Source: Acidobacteriota bacterium
GTDB taxonomy: Bacteria; Acidobacteriota; Terriglobia; Bryobacterales; Bryobacteraceae
DNA: 37,138 nt
Assembly (NCBI GenBank): GCA_025352795.1
Contig: JANXSF010000080.1
Coordinates: forward strand, 1-37,138
Reading direction: 5' to 3'
Positions 1-6,980 of the stretch are shown piece by piece (position 1 is the stretch's first letter; each line of letters starts with the position of its first letter). The notes beneath the pieces were generated by a model, which saw only the letters and a list, made by a program, of their open reading frames with translations, did not search any database and was not told the DNA's origin. The position numbers were made by a program, and so were the translations under genes.

Positions 1-11
1 GCTCGACGCGA

Positions 12-142
12 TTCCCACATTCCCACCGCCTCGACTGCGGTTGTGTTGTGCCTTTACCAATCCAAACAACAAAACAAGAAAACACAAAGGAGCCCGGTCT
101 AAAGGCCGACCTTCAGGCTCATCCTTCGATGAGAATATGCTG
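12..142. repeat. Terminal inverted repeat, left copy
   Basis: This stretch matches the reverse complement of 37000-37138. The only clear difference is an 8-bp unit (AAGAAAAC) present once here and twice in the right copy. It contains self-complementary parts: GAGCC (90-94) with GGCTC (116-120), and CTCATC (118-123) with GATGAG (128-133) around a CTTC loop, so it could fold as RNA or cruciform DNA. It encodes no obvious protein. Most likely it is a dispersed genomic repeat at which assembly stopped. Confidence 0.85.
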
Positions 143-172
143 TGATGTGTTGAGTTGGGATGAAAAACTGCT

Positions 173-496
173 TCACCATTCCACGTGAGTGGAGTGCAGT
201 TCCCGCCGAGCAGCTTCAATACGGTTCCGCAGCCCTTGCGGGATCCTTTCAGCAGCACGGCGTGTTGCAGCAAAGCGCTGCTGTTGTCGAACCCTGTATG
301 CATCCATTGAATCCTCATTTTCCAGGTAATGAGCAATCGCACCGTAAACTTGGGCAAGCGTTATAGTGTCGAATTCCCCTAATAGTGTTTCGGCGGACAT
401 GCCATCGTTGAAGCACTGCACAATGGAATCAAGGGACACACGCGTTCCAGCTACGTAGTATCCTCCATTGCGTTCTTCAATATATTCTTTGGCCAT
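173..496 (-). CDS. DUF433 family protein, antitoxin-like
   Basis: A 107-residue protein. Its N-terminal two thirds match the DUF433 pattern: a short strand segment (YIEERNGGYYVAGTRVSLD) followed by a helical part (SIVQCFNDGMSAETLLGEF, then the DTITLAQVYGAIAHYL stretch), a winged-helix-like fold. DUF433 proteins commonly act as antitoxins beside a PIN-like DUF5615 toxin. The C-terminal ~40 residues are basic and helical (many R, Q, A). I chose ATG at 496; an in-frame TTG at 502 is possible. It lies 36 nt downstream of the GNAT toxin gene on the same strand and may be co-transcribed. No DUF5615 partner follows before the repeat at the window edge, so it looks orphaned. The family call is good; the role is inferred. 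Confidence 0.82.
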   Translation of the reverse strand: MAKEYIEERNGGYYVAGTRVSLDSIVQCFNDGMSAETLLGEFDTITLAQVYGAIAHYLENEDSMDAYRVRQQQRFAATRRAAERIPQGLRNRIEAARRELHSTHVEW

Positions 497-532
497 CGGC
501 AATCCGAACCTGATCTAATACTCCATTTTGCG

Positions 533-1036
533 TCAAATGTTATGGAACAGTCCCCGCACATCCTTCAGCAATAAAAACAAGTGGTATGGATCGCTGGGAG
601 ACTGCATAAAATCGAACCGCTCGTAGAAAGATCGGGCCGCGTCATCCTTGGCATGGACCGCAAATACACGAATCCCCGCGATGTCCGCTGCTGCCAGTGT
701 TCGTAGCAAGGCATCTTTCAGCAGGCCCGAACCGAGCCCTTTACCTTGCCAACCCGTCGCAATGCCCATTCGAGCAAGCAGCATTAACGGAACTGGATGG
801 CGCGCTAGTCCCTTCCTAAGCCGTTCCGGTGCGTCGTCATATTCAACCTGACCTACAACCAAAGTGTAAAAGCCCACTATTTCTTCTACTAGCAACGCCA
901 CGTAGGTTGTCGAAGCACCTGCTTGCTGATTTTGGAAAGCGTATTTAGTGAGGTAGCGGTTTAGTGGTTCCTTGCCACAATCAAAACCGTCCACAGGATG
1001 ACTCCGCTGCAGCTTCTCTATTTGCGGGAGGTGCAC
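533..1036 (-). CDS. GNAT N-acetyltransferase, TacT-like toxin
   Basis: A GNAT-fold acetyltransferase of 167 residues. The acetyl-CoA binding loop is visible as GWQGKGLGSGLL, preceded by the strand LMLLARMGIA, with the late ARSFYERFDF motif typical of GNAT toxins. The HPVDGFDCGKEPLNRYL start is characteristic of TacT/AtaT-type toxins, which acetylate aminoacyl-tRNA and block translation; that substrate is family knowledge. The frame is open to 1141, but I place the start at GTG 1036. There it overlaps the antitoxin stop by one base (TAGTG), which gives the usual toxin length and translational coupling. The upstream DUF1778 gene completes a type II toxin-antitoxin pair. Confidence 0.88.
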   Translation of the reverse strand: MHLPQIEKLQRSHPVDGFDCGKEPLNRYLTKYAFQNQQAGASTTYVALLVEEIVGFYTLVVGQVEYDDAPERLRKGLARHPVPLMLLARMGIATGWQGKGLGSGLLKDALLRTLAAADIAGIRVFAVHAKDDAARSFYERFDFMQSPSDPYHLFLLLKDVRGLFHNI

Positions 1037-1326
1037 TATTCCTTCATGCCACGTTCGAAGACGCTTGGTTCTTGCAGTAACTTTTTCAGACGGGGGAGTT
1101 TGCGAGTGGGGGCATTCAGAGCAGCTTGAAATACTGCCCATTGTGCGGCATCCAGCGTAAAGCGCTGACGGTCTGGAAGCACCTCTTCGGCCCTCGCCAG
1201 TGCGCTTTCAAGGACAAACTCGCTCACCGATCGCCGTGTTGCAAGTGCGGCGGTTTGTAACACTCGCTTTGAAGAAGCAGTGAGTCGAAGATCTAGTTTT
1301 TGATCGCGAGTCTGAGTTGCAGCCAT
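1036..1326 (-). CDS. DUF1778 family antitoxin, TacA-like
   Basis: A 96-residue protein with an N-terminal ribbon-helix-helix region (KLDLRLTASSKRVLQTAA, then LATRRSVSEFVLESAL) and a C-terminal toxin-binding tail containing FTLDAAQWAVFQAALNAP, a hallmark of DUF1778 antitoxins. It should dimerise, bind its own promoter and neutralise the GNAT toxin encoded immediately downstream. The start is ATG 1326, preceded by an AAAGGAAAAG ribosome-binding region. The longer frame to 1599 is not supported: its extra residues look non-coding and overlap the divergent cytochrome c gene. A palindrome and promoter lie directly upstream (1358-1386). Confidence 0.88.
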   Translation of the reverse strand: MAATQTRDQKLDLRLTASSKRVLQTAALATRRSVSEFVLESALARAEEVLPDRQRFTLDAAQWAVFQAALNAPTRKLPRLKKLLQEPSVFERGMKE

Positions 1327-1357
1327 GGAAACTTTTCCTTTCTTTCTACACAAGACA

Positions 1358-1386
1358 AGCATAGCATGAATGACGGACAACGTCAG
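1358..1386 (-). promoter_or_regulatory. Putative promoter and operator of the toxin-antitoxin operon
   Basis: On the minus strand, CTGACG (1381-1386) and TATGCT (1358-1363) form a sigma70-like pair with a 17-bp spacer, about 30 nt upstream of the antitoxin ATG. A perfect inverted repeat TGACG-N5-CGTCA (1371-1385) overlaps the -35 box. That is where an autoregulating ribbon-helix-helix antitoxin would be expected to bind. Both assignments are by eye. Confidence 0.5.
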
Positions 1387-1498
1387 GACAGAGAGCGAAT
1401 CCCCCACCCCCACGCAGGTAAACGAAAAATCTGATATGGTTTCAAAGTGGTTTCCCCGCCCACAAATCCAGATCAAGGAGCGTCTCCCTGGGAGCGCT

Positions 1499-1924
1499 AT
1501 GAATAAGAAAGCTATGAATCGTTTTGCAATCCTCCTATCGGCAGTGGTCCTCACCGTTGCTGTCACCCCGGCCGCTGAAAGGCCTTTCCCTGAAATCATG
1601 AAAGCCGCTTATGCTGCCAATGGTGGCGTCAAAAAGGCCATGACCGACAAGGACAACGCCAAGATCAGCACTGAGGCCATCAAGCTAAAAGCTGAATTCA
1701 AGGCCATGGAAAAATATTGGGCTAAACATGGCAAGGCCGATGCTGCCGGTTGGTCGAAAATGGCTTCCATGGAGGCTGGCAATATTGTAAAGGCCCTCAA
1801 AAAGAACGATTCCGCCAAGGCCGATGCTGCATTCAAAGCCGTCGGCGGCACTTGCAAAACCTGCCACGAAGCGTATCGTGAAAAAGGTGCCGATGGAAAG
1901 TTCCTGAACAAGATCAAGGGTTAA
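1499..1924 (+). CDS. Class II (cytochrome c'-like) c-type cytochrome
   Basis: A 141-residue exported cytochrome. The N-terminus (MNKKAMNRFAILLSAVVLTV, then AVTPAAE) is a Sec signal peptide. The mature part is rich in Lys and Ala and predicted as a helical bundle. The single haem site CKTCH is near the C-terminus and is followed by EAYREK. The CxxCHxxYR arrangement at the C-terminal end is typical of class II cytochromes c, periplasmic electron carriers or gas-binding proteins. The start at 1499 has a GGGAG ribosome-binding site; the frame is open to 1370 but the extra residues precede the signal peptide. feoAB follows 86 nt downstream, suggesting a link to iron redox chemistry, which is inference. 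Confidence 0.87.
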   Translation: MNKKAMNRFAILLSAVVLTVAVTPAAERPFPEIMKAAYAANGGVKKAMTDKDNAKISTEAIKLKAEFKAMEKYWAKHGKADAAGWSKMASMEAGNIVKALKKNDSAKADAAFKAVGGTCKTCHEAYREKGADGKFLNKIKG

Positions 1925-1945
1925 TTTTCCCCGTTTGAATCCTAT

Positions 1946-1999
1946 GCCGCACCGGTCCCGTCTATATTGTTGACAGGCCCGGCGCGGCAAGCCTATCCT
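1946..1999 (+). promoter_or_regulatory. Putative feoA promoter within an inverted repeat
   Basis: A consensus -35 box TTGACA (1970-1975) and a TATCCT -10 (1994-1999) are separated by 18 bp. GCCGCACCGG (1946-1955) and CCGGCGCGGC (1979-1988) form a 10-bp inverted repeat with one mismatch, with the -35 box in its loop. It could be a regulator site for feoAB or a terminator of the cytochrome gene. The predicted leader to the feoA ATG at 2011 would be only a few bases. Confidence 0.4.
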
Positions 2000-2010
2000 G
2001 ATCCTTAGGA

Positions 2011-2283
2011 ATGCAACTGAGTTTCAATAACGACTCTGTGTTTTCATTGCGAGATCTTAAAGAAGGCCAGACTGGCGTCATTCATCATTTGAACCTTCCC
2101 GAAGATCTGGCTTGCCGACTTATGGAGCTGGGCTTTCTCCCCGGAATGGAAGTAACTGCCGCCAAATCAGCCCCAGGCGGAGACCCCAGAGTGTTTCGAG
2201 TAGATGGTGCAGAGATCGCCTTGCGCCTTGAAACTGCTGCTCAACTGTTGCTATTTCCACTCCCCCTGCAGGCCGTCAAATGA
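2011..2283 (+). CDS. feoA: Ferrous iron transport protein A
   Basis: A 90-residue cytoplasmic SH3-like protein that assists FeoB in Fe(II) uptake. The core FeoA signature is visible: LRDLKEGQTGVI, then CRLMELGFLPGMEV, then VDGAEIALR. The length is usual for the family with a ~12-residue N-terminal extension. Its TGA stop overlaps the feoB ATG (ATGA at 2280-2283), so the two are translationally coupled. The start ATG at 2011 has only an AGGA directly abutting it, so the true start could be a GTG at 2038. Confidence 0.92.
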   Translation: MQLSFNNDSVFSLRDLKEGQTGVIHHLNLPEDLACRLMELGFLPGMEVTAAKSAPGGDPRVFRVDGAEIALRLETAAQLLLFPLPLQAVK

Positions 2284-4190
2284 GCGATTGCCATCCCAAT
2301 TCGCCGGTCGGTACGGCAACATCTACTCGCAAGTCAGATGCAGGTGACTTTTACACAGTAGCGCTGGTTGGCCCACCGAACTCGGGAAAAACCACCCTTT
2401 TTAACCGACTCACCGGGCTGCGTCAAAAGGTGGCCAATTTCCCTGGCGTCACCGTGGAACACCACATTGGTAGGGCAATTTTGGATACCGAAAAGGAAGT
2501 CCGCATTGTGGACCTCCCTGGTGTATATAGCTTGGCTCCGCGGTCTGAAGACGAACTAGTCACCCACGACATTCTGCATGGTCTGAATCCTGAAGTCGGC
2601 AAGCCCGACGCGGTACTGCTGATTCTTGACTCCACCAATCTGAATCGACATCTGGTGCTGGGTTCGCCTATTCTGAGTCTCGGTTTGCCGACGCTGGTGG
2701 TCCTGAATATGGCTGACGATTTGGAACGACGCGGCGGGGAATTAGAAGTCGCCATGTTGGCAAGTCAACTCAATTGCCCAGTAGCGTTGGTCAGTGCGTC
2801 AACCGGTGCGGGCATTGAGAAGGTGAAGCAATTTCTTTCGGGCGCAACCGCACGACCGGCGCATTTCGCGCAACGCGTAGAGCTGCCGATTCTGCAGGAC
2901 GTGCCTGGTCGACGCCAATGGGCGGGGCGCATGAGTTCGCTGTCCGGATATCGAGCACCGGCACCTCCGTTATGGACCCGCCGGATTGATTCCGTGGCGC
3001 TGCACCCCATCGCAGGTCCAATCTTATTTTTCTTTGTGGTCCTGGTTGTCTTTCAGTCGCTGTTTTTAGTGGCACCGCCCATTATGGACGCCTTCAAGGA
3101 AGGCATGCGGATCGCTGGCAATTTCCTGGGCTCGTTGCTACCGGCTGGATTTGTCCGCTCGCTATTGATTGACGGTATTTGGACTGGCGTAGGTAGCGTG
3201 CTGGTCTTCCTGCCGCAGATTCTTTTCTTGTTCCTGTTCATTGGCATTTTAGAAGATTCCGGTTATCTGGCCCGTGCCGCCCTGATTGCCGATCGCACCA
3301 TGCGCTATTTCGGATTGCAGGGCAAATCGTTCATCCCATTGTTGAGCGCTTATGCTTGCGCAGTGCCCGCTATTATGGCTGCGCGCACCATTGAAAATAA
3401 GCGTGACCGGCTGGCGACCATTTTGATAGCACCGTTCATGACCTGCTCTGCCCGGCTGCCTGTATATGCGCTGATTATTGCCGCGTTCATCCCCGATACA
3501 CCCGTGCTGGGCCGCTTCTTAAGCCTGCGGGCCGTGACCCTACTGGGTCTGTATGCACTGGGATTTATTGCCGCACTGCTGACGGCGCGCATGCTGAAAT
3601 CTTCCATCCTGAAAAGCGAACGGACGCCATTCATCCTGGAAATGCCCCCGTATCGCATGCCCGGTTGGCGCTCGCTGTTCATGAGGCTGGTGGACCGTTC
3701 CTGGATATTTGTGCGTCGCGCGGGAACGGTGATTCTTATCGTGGTGGTTTCCATCTGGTTCCTGTCCAACCTGCCTCTTGAAAATGGCAACCCGCCGAAA
3801 ATTGAGAACAGCATTGTCGGCAAAGTGGGTCAGTTTATTGAACCGGTGATTAAGCCACTGGGCTTCAACTGGAAAATTGGGATCGGCCTGCTTACGTCGT
3901 TGGCGGCGCGGGAAGTGATTGTGGGCACGCTTGGCACCATCTACGCAATTGAAAACCCTTCCGAGAAAAACCCTGGCTTGCAGGCGGCTTTGCAGAAGGA
4001 TTTAGATTTGGGCGGGGCACTGGCATTGGTGGTATTCTTTGCCTTCGCGTTGCAGTGCTTTTCAACCATCGCCATTGTCCGGCGGGAAACGGGTGGCTGG
4101 AAGTGGCCCATCGTGCAATTTACTTACATGTTGGTGGTGGCTTTTGTCAGCGCATTTCTGGTGAACAAACTCACGCACTGGTTAACGTGA
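2280..4190 (+). CDS. feoB: Ferrous iron transporter FeoB
   Basis: A 636-residue inner-membrane Fe(II) transporter with an N-terminal G domain. The GTPase motifs are all present: G1 GPPNSGKT (31-38), NFPGVTVE (53-60), G3 DLPGVY (78-83) and G4 NMAD (143-146). From about residue 245 to the end there are repeated hydrophobic segments with the FeoB gate motifs (for example GYLARAALIADRTMRYFGLQ and SCARLPVYALI). It is shorter than the ~770 residues of E. coli FeoB but within the range of the family. It forms an operon with feoA. FeoC is not seen. Confidence 0.96.
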   Translation: MSDCHPNSPVGTATSTRKSDAGDFYTVALVGPPNSGKTTLFNRLTGLRQKVANFPGVTVEHHIGRAILDTEKEVRIVDLPGVYSLAPRSEDELVTHDILHGLNPEVGKPDAVLLILDSTNLNRHLVLGSPILSLGLPTLVVLNMADDLERRGGELEVAMLASQLNCPVALVSASTGAGIEKVKQFLSGATARPAHFAQRVELPILQDVPGRRQWAGRMSSLSGYRAPAPPLWTRRIDSVALHPIAGPILFFFVVLVVFQSLFLVAPPIMDAFKEGMRIAGNFLGSLLPAGFVRSLLIDGIWTGVGSVLVFLPQILFLFLFIGILEDSGYLARAALIADRTMRYFGLQGKSFIPLLSAYACAVPAIMAARTIENKRDRLATILIAPFMTCSARLPVYALIIAAFIPDTPVLGRFLSLRAVTLLGLYALGFIAALLTARMLKSSILKSERTPFILEMPPYRMPGWRSLFMRLVDRSWIFVRRAGTVILIVVVSIWFLSNLPLENGNPPKIENSIVGKVGQFIEPVIKPLGFNWKIGIGLLTSLAAREVIVGTLGTIYAIENPSEKNPGLQAALQKDLDLGGALALVVFFAFALQCFSTIAIVRRETGGWKWPIVQFTYMLVVAFVSAFLVNKLTHWLT

Positions 4191-4217
4191 AATGTCCCGA
4201 CCAGTACTCATTTGTAG

Positions 4218-4242
4218 CAACTAGTTACTTATCAGTAAGTTG
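4218..4242 (+). terminator. Weak hairpin downstream of feoB
   Basis: CAACT (4218-4222) pairs with AGTTG (4238-4242), and TACT (4226-4229) with AGTA (4234-4237), around a TATC loop with a 3-nt bulge. It lies 28 nt after the feoB stop. There is no T-run, so terminator function is uncertain. Confidence 0.25.
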
Positions 4243-4340
4243 AAGACGTGGAATAGCCGTCGAGTACTTTTTAAGTTCTGTCACAGTACGGAATAGAGGT
4301 ACCGATTCAATTGAAACTACATAGCTATACGTCCTAGCAG

Positions 4341-4366
4341 TCCTGAACCGCATTCTTGGTTCAGGA
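4341..4366 (+). promoter_or_regulatory. Hairpin sequestering the PEP-CTERM gene ribosome-binding site
   Basis: TCCTGAACC (4341-4349) and GGTTCAGGA (4358-4366) form a perfect 9-bp stem with an 8-nt loop. The AGGA at 4363-4366 is the only Shine-Dalgarno-like sequence for the ATG at 4374 (7-nt spacing), and in the folded form it is fully base-paired. This geometry suggests translational control, for example by temperature, a helper protein or upstream translation. Confidence 0.55.
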
Positions 4367-4373
4367 CAAAACA

Positions 4374-4952
4374 ATGAAAAACTTACTTTCCCTCGCCGCA
4401 CTTTCCATGACCTTGGTAGCTCCTGCTTTCGCTATAGTTTTCCCAGCCAGCTTTACAAGTGCATTGGGTTCCGGAGGGAATCCGTCAGGATTTCAGATTC
4501 ACAGTTTTGTCTTTAGCAATTTCAATACGACCACAAATCAGTTGACAGTGCAGATAGACTACAACCACAGTGGTGGATTTTCCGGCAACTTTGGCGACAT
4601 CTTCTTCAGCAACAATTCCGTGCGGTACGACTTGGCGATGAGCGGCCACAGCGGAATGCAACAGGGCAGCCTGTACAAGGTGACTGGACATGACGTGAAG
4701 ATTGGAACTGGCTCCGTCACTACCCATAACCTGGGTGCGCACCACTTCGACACGGTCGTCACAGTGAATACCGATGCGGCATTCCGCAACTTTCTAAATG
4801 GCAACTTCAGCTTCGGCTTCGAGTCAACGACACCTTGCGGTAAGGATGTAGTGTTCGGTTCAGTGAATGGCAGCGCAACACCAGAGCCAGCCAGCTTTCT
4901 AATGCTAGGGGCAGGTCTGACAGTCCTCGGCCTGCTCAGCCGCAAGTTATAG
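4374..4952 (+). CDS. PEP-CTERM sorting domain-containing secreted protein
   Basis: A 192-residue secreted protein. It has a signal peptide (MKNLLSLAALSMTLVAPAFA), a beta-rich mature domain with many Asn, Gly, Ser and Phe residues, and a C-terminal sorting signal. That signal is PEPASFLMLGAGLTVLGLL followed by SRKL, i.e. the PEP motif, one hydrophobic helix and a basic end. Such proteins are processed by an exosortase (EpsH/XrtA family) and are associated with exopolysaccharide or biofilm. The middle domain (about residues 25-165) is not recognised. The start is ATG 4374 rather than the in-frame TTG at 4356, which lies inside the hairpin. No exosortase gene is in the window. Confidence 0.88.
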   Translation: MKNLLSLAALSMTLVAPAFAIVFPASFTSALGSGGNPSGFQIHSFVFSNFNTTTNQLTVQIDYNHSGGFSGNFGDIFFSNNSVRYDLAMSGHSGMQQGSLYKVTGHDVKIGTGSVTTHNLGAHHFDTVVTVNTDAAFRNFLNGNFSFGFESTTPCGKDVVFGSVNGSATPEPASFLMLGAGLTVLGLLSRKL

Positions 4953-4987
4953 TTGGCAGCTAGGCAGGGATGCCAAATGTCTAATTG

Positions 4988-5056
4988 TTGTTATCGGCGT
5001 CCATCAGCGGCCATTAATCTGGGCCGCGGATGGACGCCGATGCACGCTGATAACAA
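4988..5056. repeat. Extended imperfect palindrome between convergent genes
   Basis: Arms: TTGTTATC (4988-4995) with GATAACAA (5049-5056); CGGCGTCCATC (4995-5005) with GATGGACGCCG (5029-5039); GCGGCC (5007-5012) with GGCCGC (5022-5027). The loop is 9 nt and one side has a 9-nt bulge. It lies between the convergent PEP-CTERM and isomerase genes, so it may end transcription from both sides. No T-run follows. The ATC-GCGTNCATC-GCGG wording resembles a dispersed repeat; a related string is at 33713-33739. Confidence 0.65.
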
Positions 5057-5076
5057 CCAAGCTCTTCTAGTCCTCG

Positions 5077-6027
5077 CTAGGCGGTCACTGGCGGCACGAT
5101 TGTTTTAAGGAACGTGTGAGCCATGCGGAAGCCGCGTTTGTATTGTTCCGTGAAATTCCCCTGTTCGTAGGCTGGATAGTAAAACTGATCTTCGTTCTCA
5201 ATGTTCATGGCCCCGGTGTAGCCAGCTTCGGCCAGTACTGCGAAAAAGCCCTTCCAATCCACTGAACCTTGACCGGGCACACGGAAACGCCACCAGCGCA
5301 CGTTGTTCACCGGCTGAATACCCGCCTTGCGCACCACGTGCCACAGAATTTCCGTATCCTTCAAGTGGACATCGTAAATCTTATCTACAAAATCACGTGC
5401 CGCCTGGATAGGGTCCATAAACTGCCAGACCAGGTGCGATGGATCGAATTGCAGGCCGACGTTGTTGCTGTTGCCGAAAGCTTTGAACAATGCTTCCCAA
5501 CCCACTGGACCAGTGGCAATGTTAGGACCGCCAGCGTAAGGCTCCCACAGAATGCGCACTTTGTTCTTTTCACATAACGCGAAATATTTTTCGTTGTAAA
5601 CGCGAACAATTTCATCCACCTGTTCATTCAGTGGCCGCCCTTTCATAGTGCCCGATTGTCCGCCAATGGCCGGAATGCCCATCTTGCCGCACAGTTCAAT
5701 GCACTTGGCAGCGTACTTGTTCTGTTTGTCTCTGGCTGTCGGATCGGGATCAATGTGATTGCCGTCGCAAGCCAGGGATGAAACGTAAAGGCCAGCACGC
5801 TTGACCTTATCGTTGATGGCTTGAATGGCAGTATCGTCCAACTTATCAGGATCAAGACGCAGTTGCATACTGGTGAAGCCTTCTGACTTCACAAATTCAA
5901 GATTGGCGTCGGAATAGGAACACAATACGCCCAATTTAGGCTTCCAATTGGGCAGCCTGGGACGTTGCGCTTGCAGAGCGGAAGCCGCAGAAAGGGCACT
6001 GAGAACAGTACGGCGGGAAAGATGCAT
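5077..6027 (-). CDS. Tat-exported sugar phosphate isomerase/epimerase-like TIM-barrel protein
   Basis: A 316-residue protein of the xylose isomerase-like TIM-barrel superfamily (AP endonuclease family 2 fold). The N-terminus MHLSRRTVLSALSAASALQA is a Tat-type signal (SRRTVL then a hydrophobic stretch), suggesting export. Barrel and metal-site-like elements are visible: LGVLCSYSDANLEFVKSEGF, MQLRLDP, IGGQSG, ILWEPYAGG, LQFDPSHLVW, DVHLKD, VPGQGSVDWKGFF and NIENEDQFY. The acidic and His residues in WEPY, DPSH, HLKD and NIENED fit divalent metal ligands of this superfamily. The substrate is unknown. The start is ATG 6027; the frame continues to 6045 without a better ribosome-binding site. It lies 35 nt after the tadC stop and may be read from the tad promoter. 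Confidence 0.85.
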   Translation of the reverse strand: MHLSRRTVLSALSAASALQAQRPRLPNWKPKLGVLCSYSDANLEFVKSEGFTSMQLRLDPDKLDDTAIQAINDKVKRAGLYVSSLACDGNHIDPDPTARDKQNKYAAKCIELCGKMGIPAIGGQSGTMKGRPLNEQVDEIVRVYNEKYFALCEKNKVRILWEPYAGGPNIATGPVGWEALFKAFGNSNNVGLQFDPSHLVWQFMDPIQAARDFVDKIYDVHLKDTEILWHVVRKAGIQPVNNVRWWRFRVPGQGSVDWKGFFAVLAEAGYTGAMNIENEDQFYYPAYEQGNFTEQYKRGFRMAHTFLKTIVPPVTA

Positions 6028-6062
6028 TCCCTGAAGATACAACAAATAGGTACGGTGGTGTT

Positions 6063-6968
6063 TTAATCCTTTAACAGCACGGCCAATTGAGTATTCAATT
6101 GAAGTACCGCTGGCCCAAGAGTGACTAGCAGCACGGAAGGAAATATAAGGAAGAAGACGGGGAACACCAGCTTGACACCCACTTTGCGCGCAGCCTCCCG
6201 AGCCTGTTGGCGCATGCGGATGCGAAGATAGCGGACGTGGGTGCGTAAAGCTCCGGCAAGCCCGGTGCCGAAGCGGTCACAATCGACAAGAATTTGGGCG
6301 AACCGCTTAATTTCCGGTTCTGTGTTGCGCAGACCAAGATTTCGAAATGCTTCGGCACGGCCAATGGAAGTGCTCATTTCCATTTGAATCCAGGCGAATT
6401 CCTGAGCAAGATCGGGAAATCCGTTGCGCAGTTCTCGGCTCGCTTCCATTAAGGCGGAATCAATCGATTGTCCAGCTTCCACACCAAGAATCAGAAGATC
6501 TAAAGCCACCGGCAACCCAGAGCGAACGCGGGATGCACGGCGGCGCACCATCAGGTCCAATCCTCTTTCCGGCAACAGGTAACCGACCCCAGCCATGGCG
6601 ATTACGCGCATAATAGCCATATCGAAACTTCCATCCATGAATATTCCCAGGATGATGGCAAGCAGTGCAGAGAGGCAAGCGCAGGTGGCCTTAATGCCGT
6701 TAAACGTGTGAATGGCGTTGGGGTGATGATAGCCAGCGTATTCCAACTGCTTTTCAATGCGGGTAGTTTTCTTTGCTTCCTTGGGCATTGCCTGGCCCAC
6801 CCTGGTCACCGTCTCCTGCAATAATTCTTTGGCGATTTCCCGTTCAGTTGGAACTGGTTGATCGAAAGTGACCCCAGCAGATTCCTGACGTGTGCTGAAC
6901 CAAACGCCCACAAACACAACTCCGGTAAGGACGCACAGGAAGAAAGCGGCGATAAGAAGCAGATGCAT
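6063..6968 (-). CDS. tadC: Type II secretion system F family protein, TadC-like
   Basis: A 301-residue inner-membrane platform protein of Tad/Flp pilus machinery. There is an N-terminal hydrophobic helix (LLIAAFFLCVLTGVVFVGVW), a central pair of helices (about residues 92-130), the T2SSF domain (LPVALDLLILGVEAGQSIDSAL, conserved in TadB/TadC), and a C-terminal hydrophobic region (LVFPVFFLIFPSVLLVTLG). It works with TadB as the base on which the TadA ATPase acts. It follows tadB by 12 nt. No strong ribosome-binding site was seen at ATG 6968. Confidence 0.9.
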   Translation of the reverse strand: MHLLLIAAFFLCVLTGVVFVGVWFSTRQESAGVTFDQPVPTEREIAKELLQETVTRVGQAMPKEAKKTTRIEKQLEYAGYHHPNAIHTFNGIKATCACLSALLAIILGIFMDGSFDMAIMRVIAMAGVGYLLPERGLDLMVRRRASRVRSGLPVALDLLILGVEAGQSIDSALMEASRELRNGFPDLAQEFAWIQMEMSTSIGRAEAFRNLGLRNTEPEIKRFAQILVDCDRFGTGLAGALRTHVRYLRIRMRQQAREAARKVGVKLVFPVFFLIFPSVLLVTLGPAVLQLNTQLAVLLKD

Positions 6969-6980
6969 AGTTACAGGAGC

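Noticed and set aside
1370-1498. N-terminal extension of the cytochrome c gene
   Set aside because: It would place 43 residues before a clear signal peptide and overlap the toxin-antitoxin promoter.
1327-1599. N-terminal extension of the DUF1778 antitoxin
   Set aside because: The extra residues are unlike the family and run across the divergent promoter region; ATG 1326 has a good ribosome-binding site.
3350-3823. 157-residue minus-strand frame opposite feoB
   Set aside because: Lies wholly within the well-supported feoB membrane domain; composition is that of a reverse-strand shadow.
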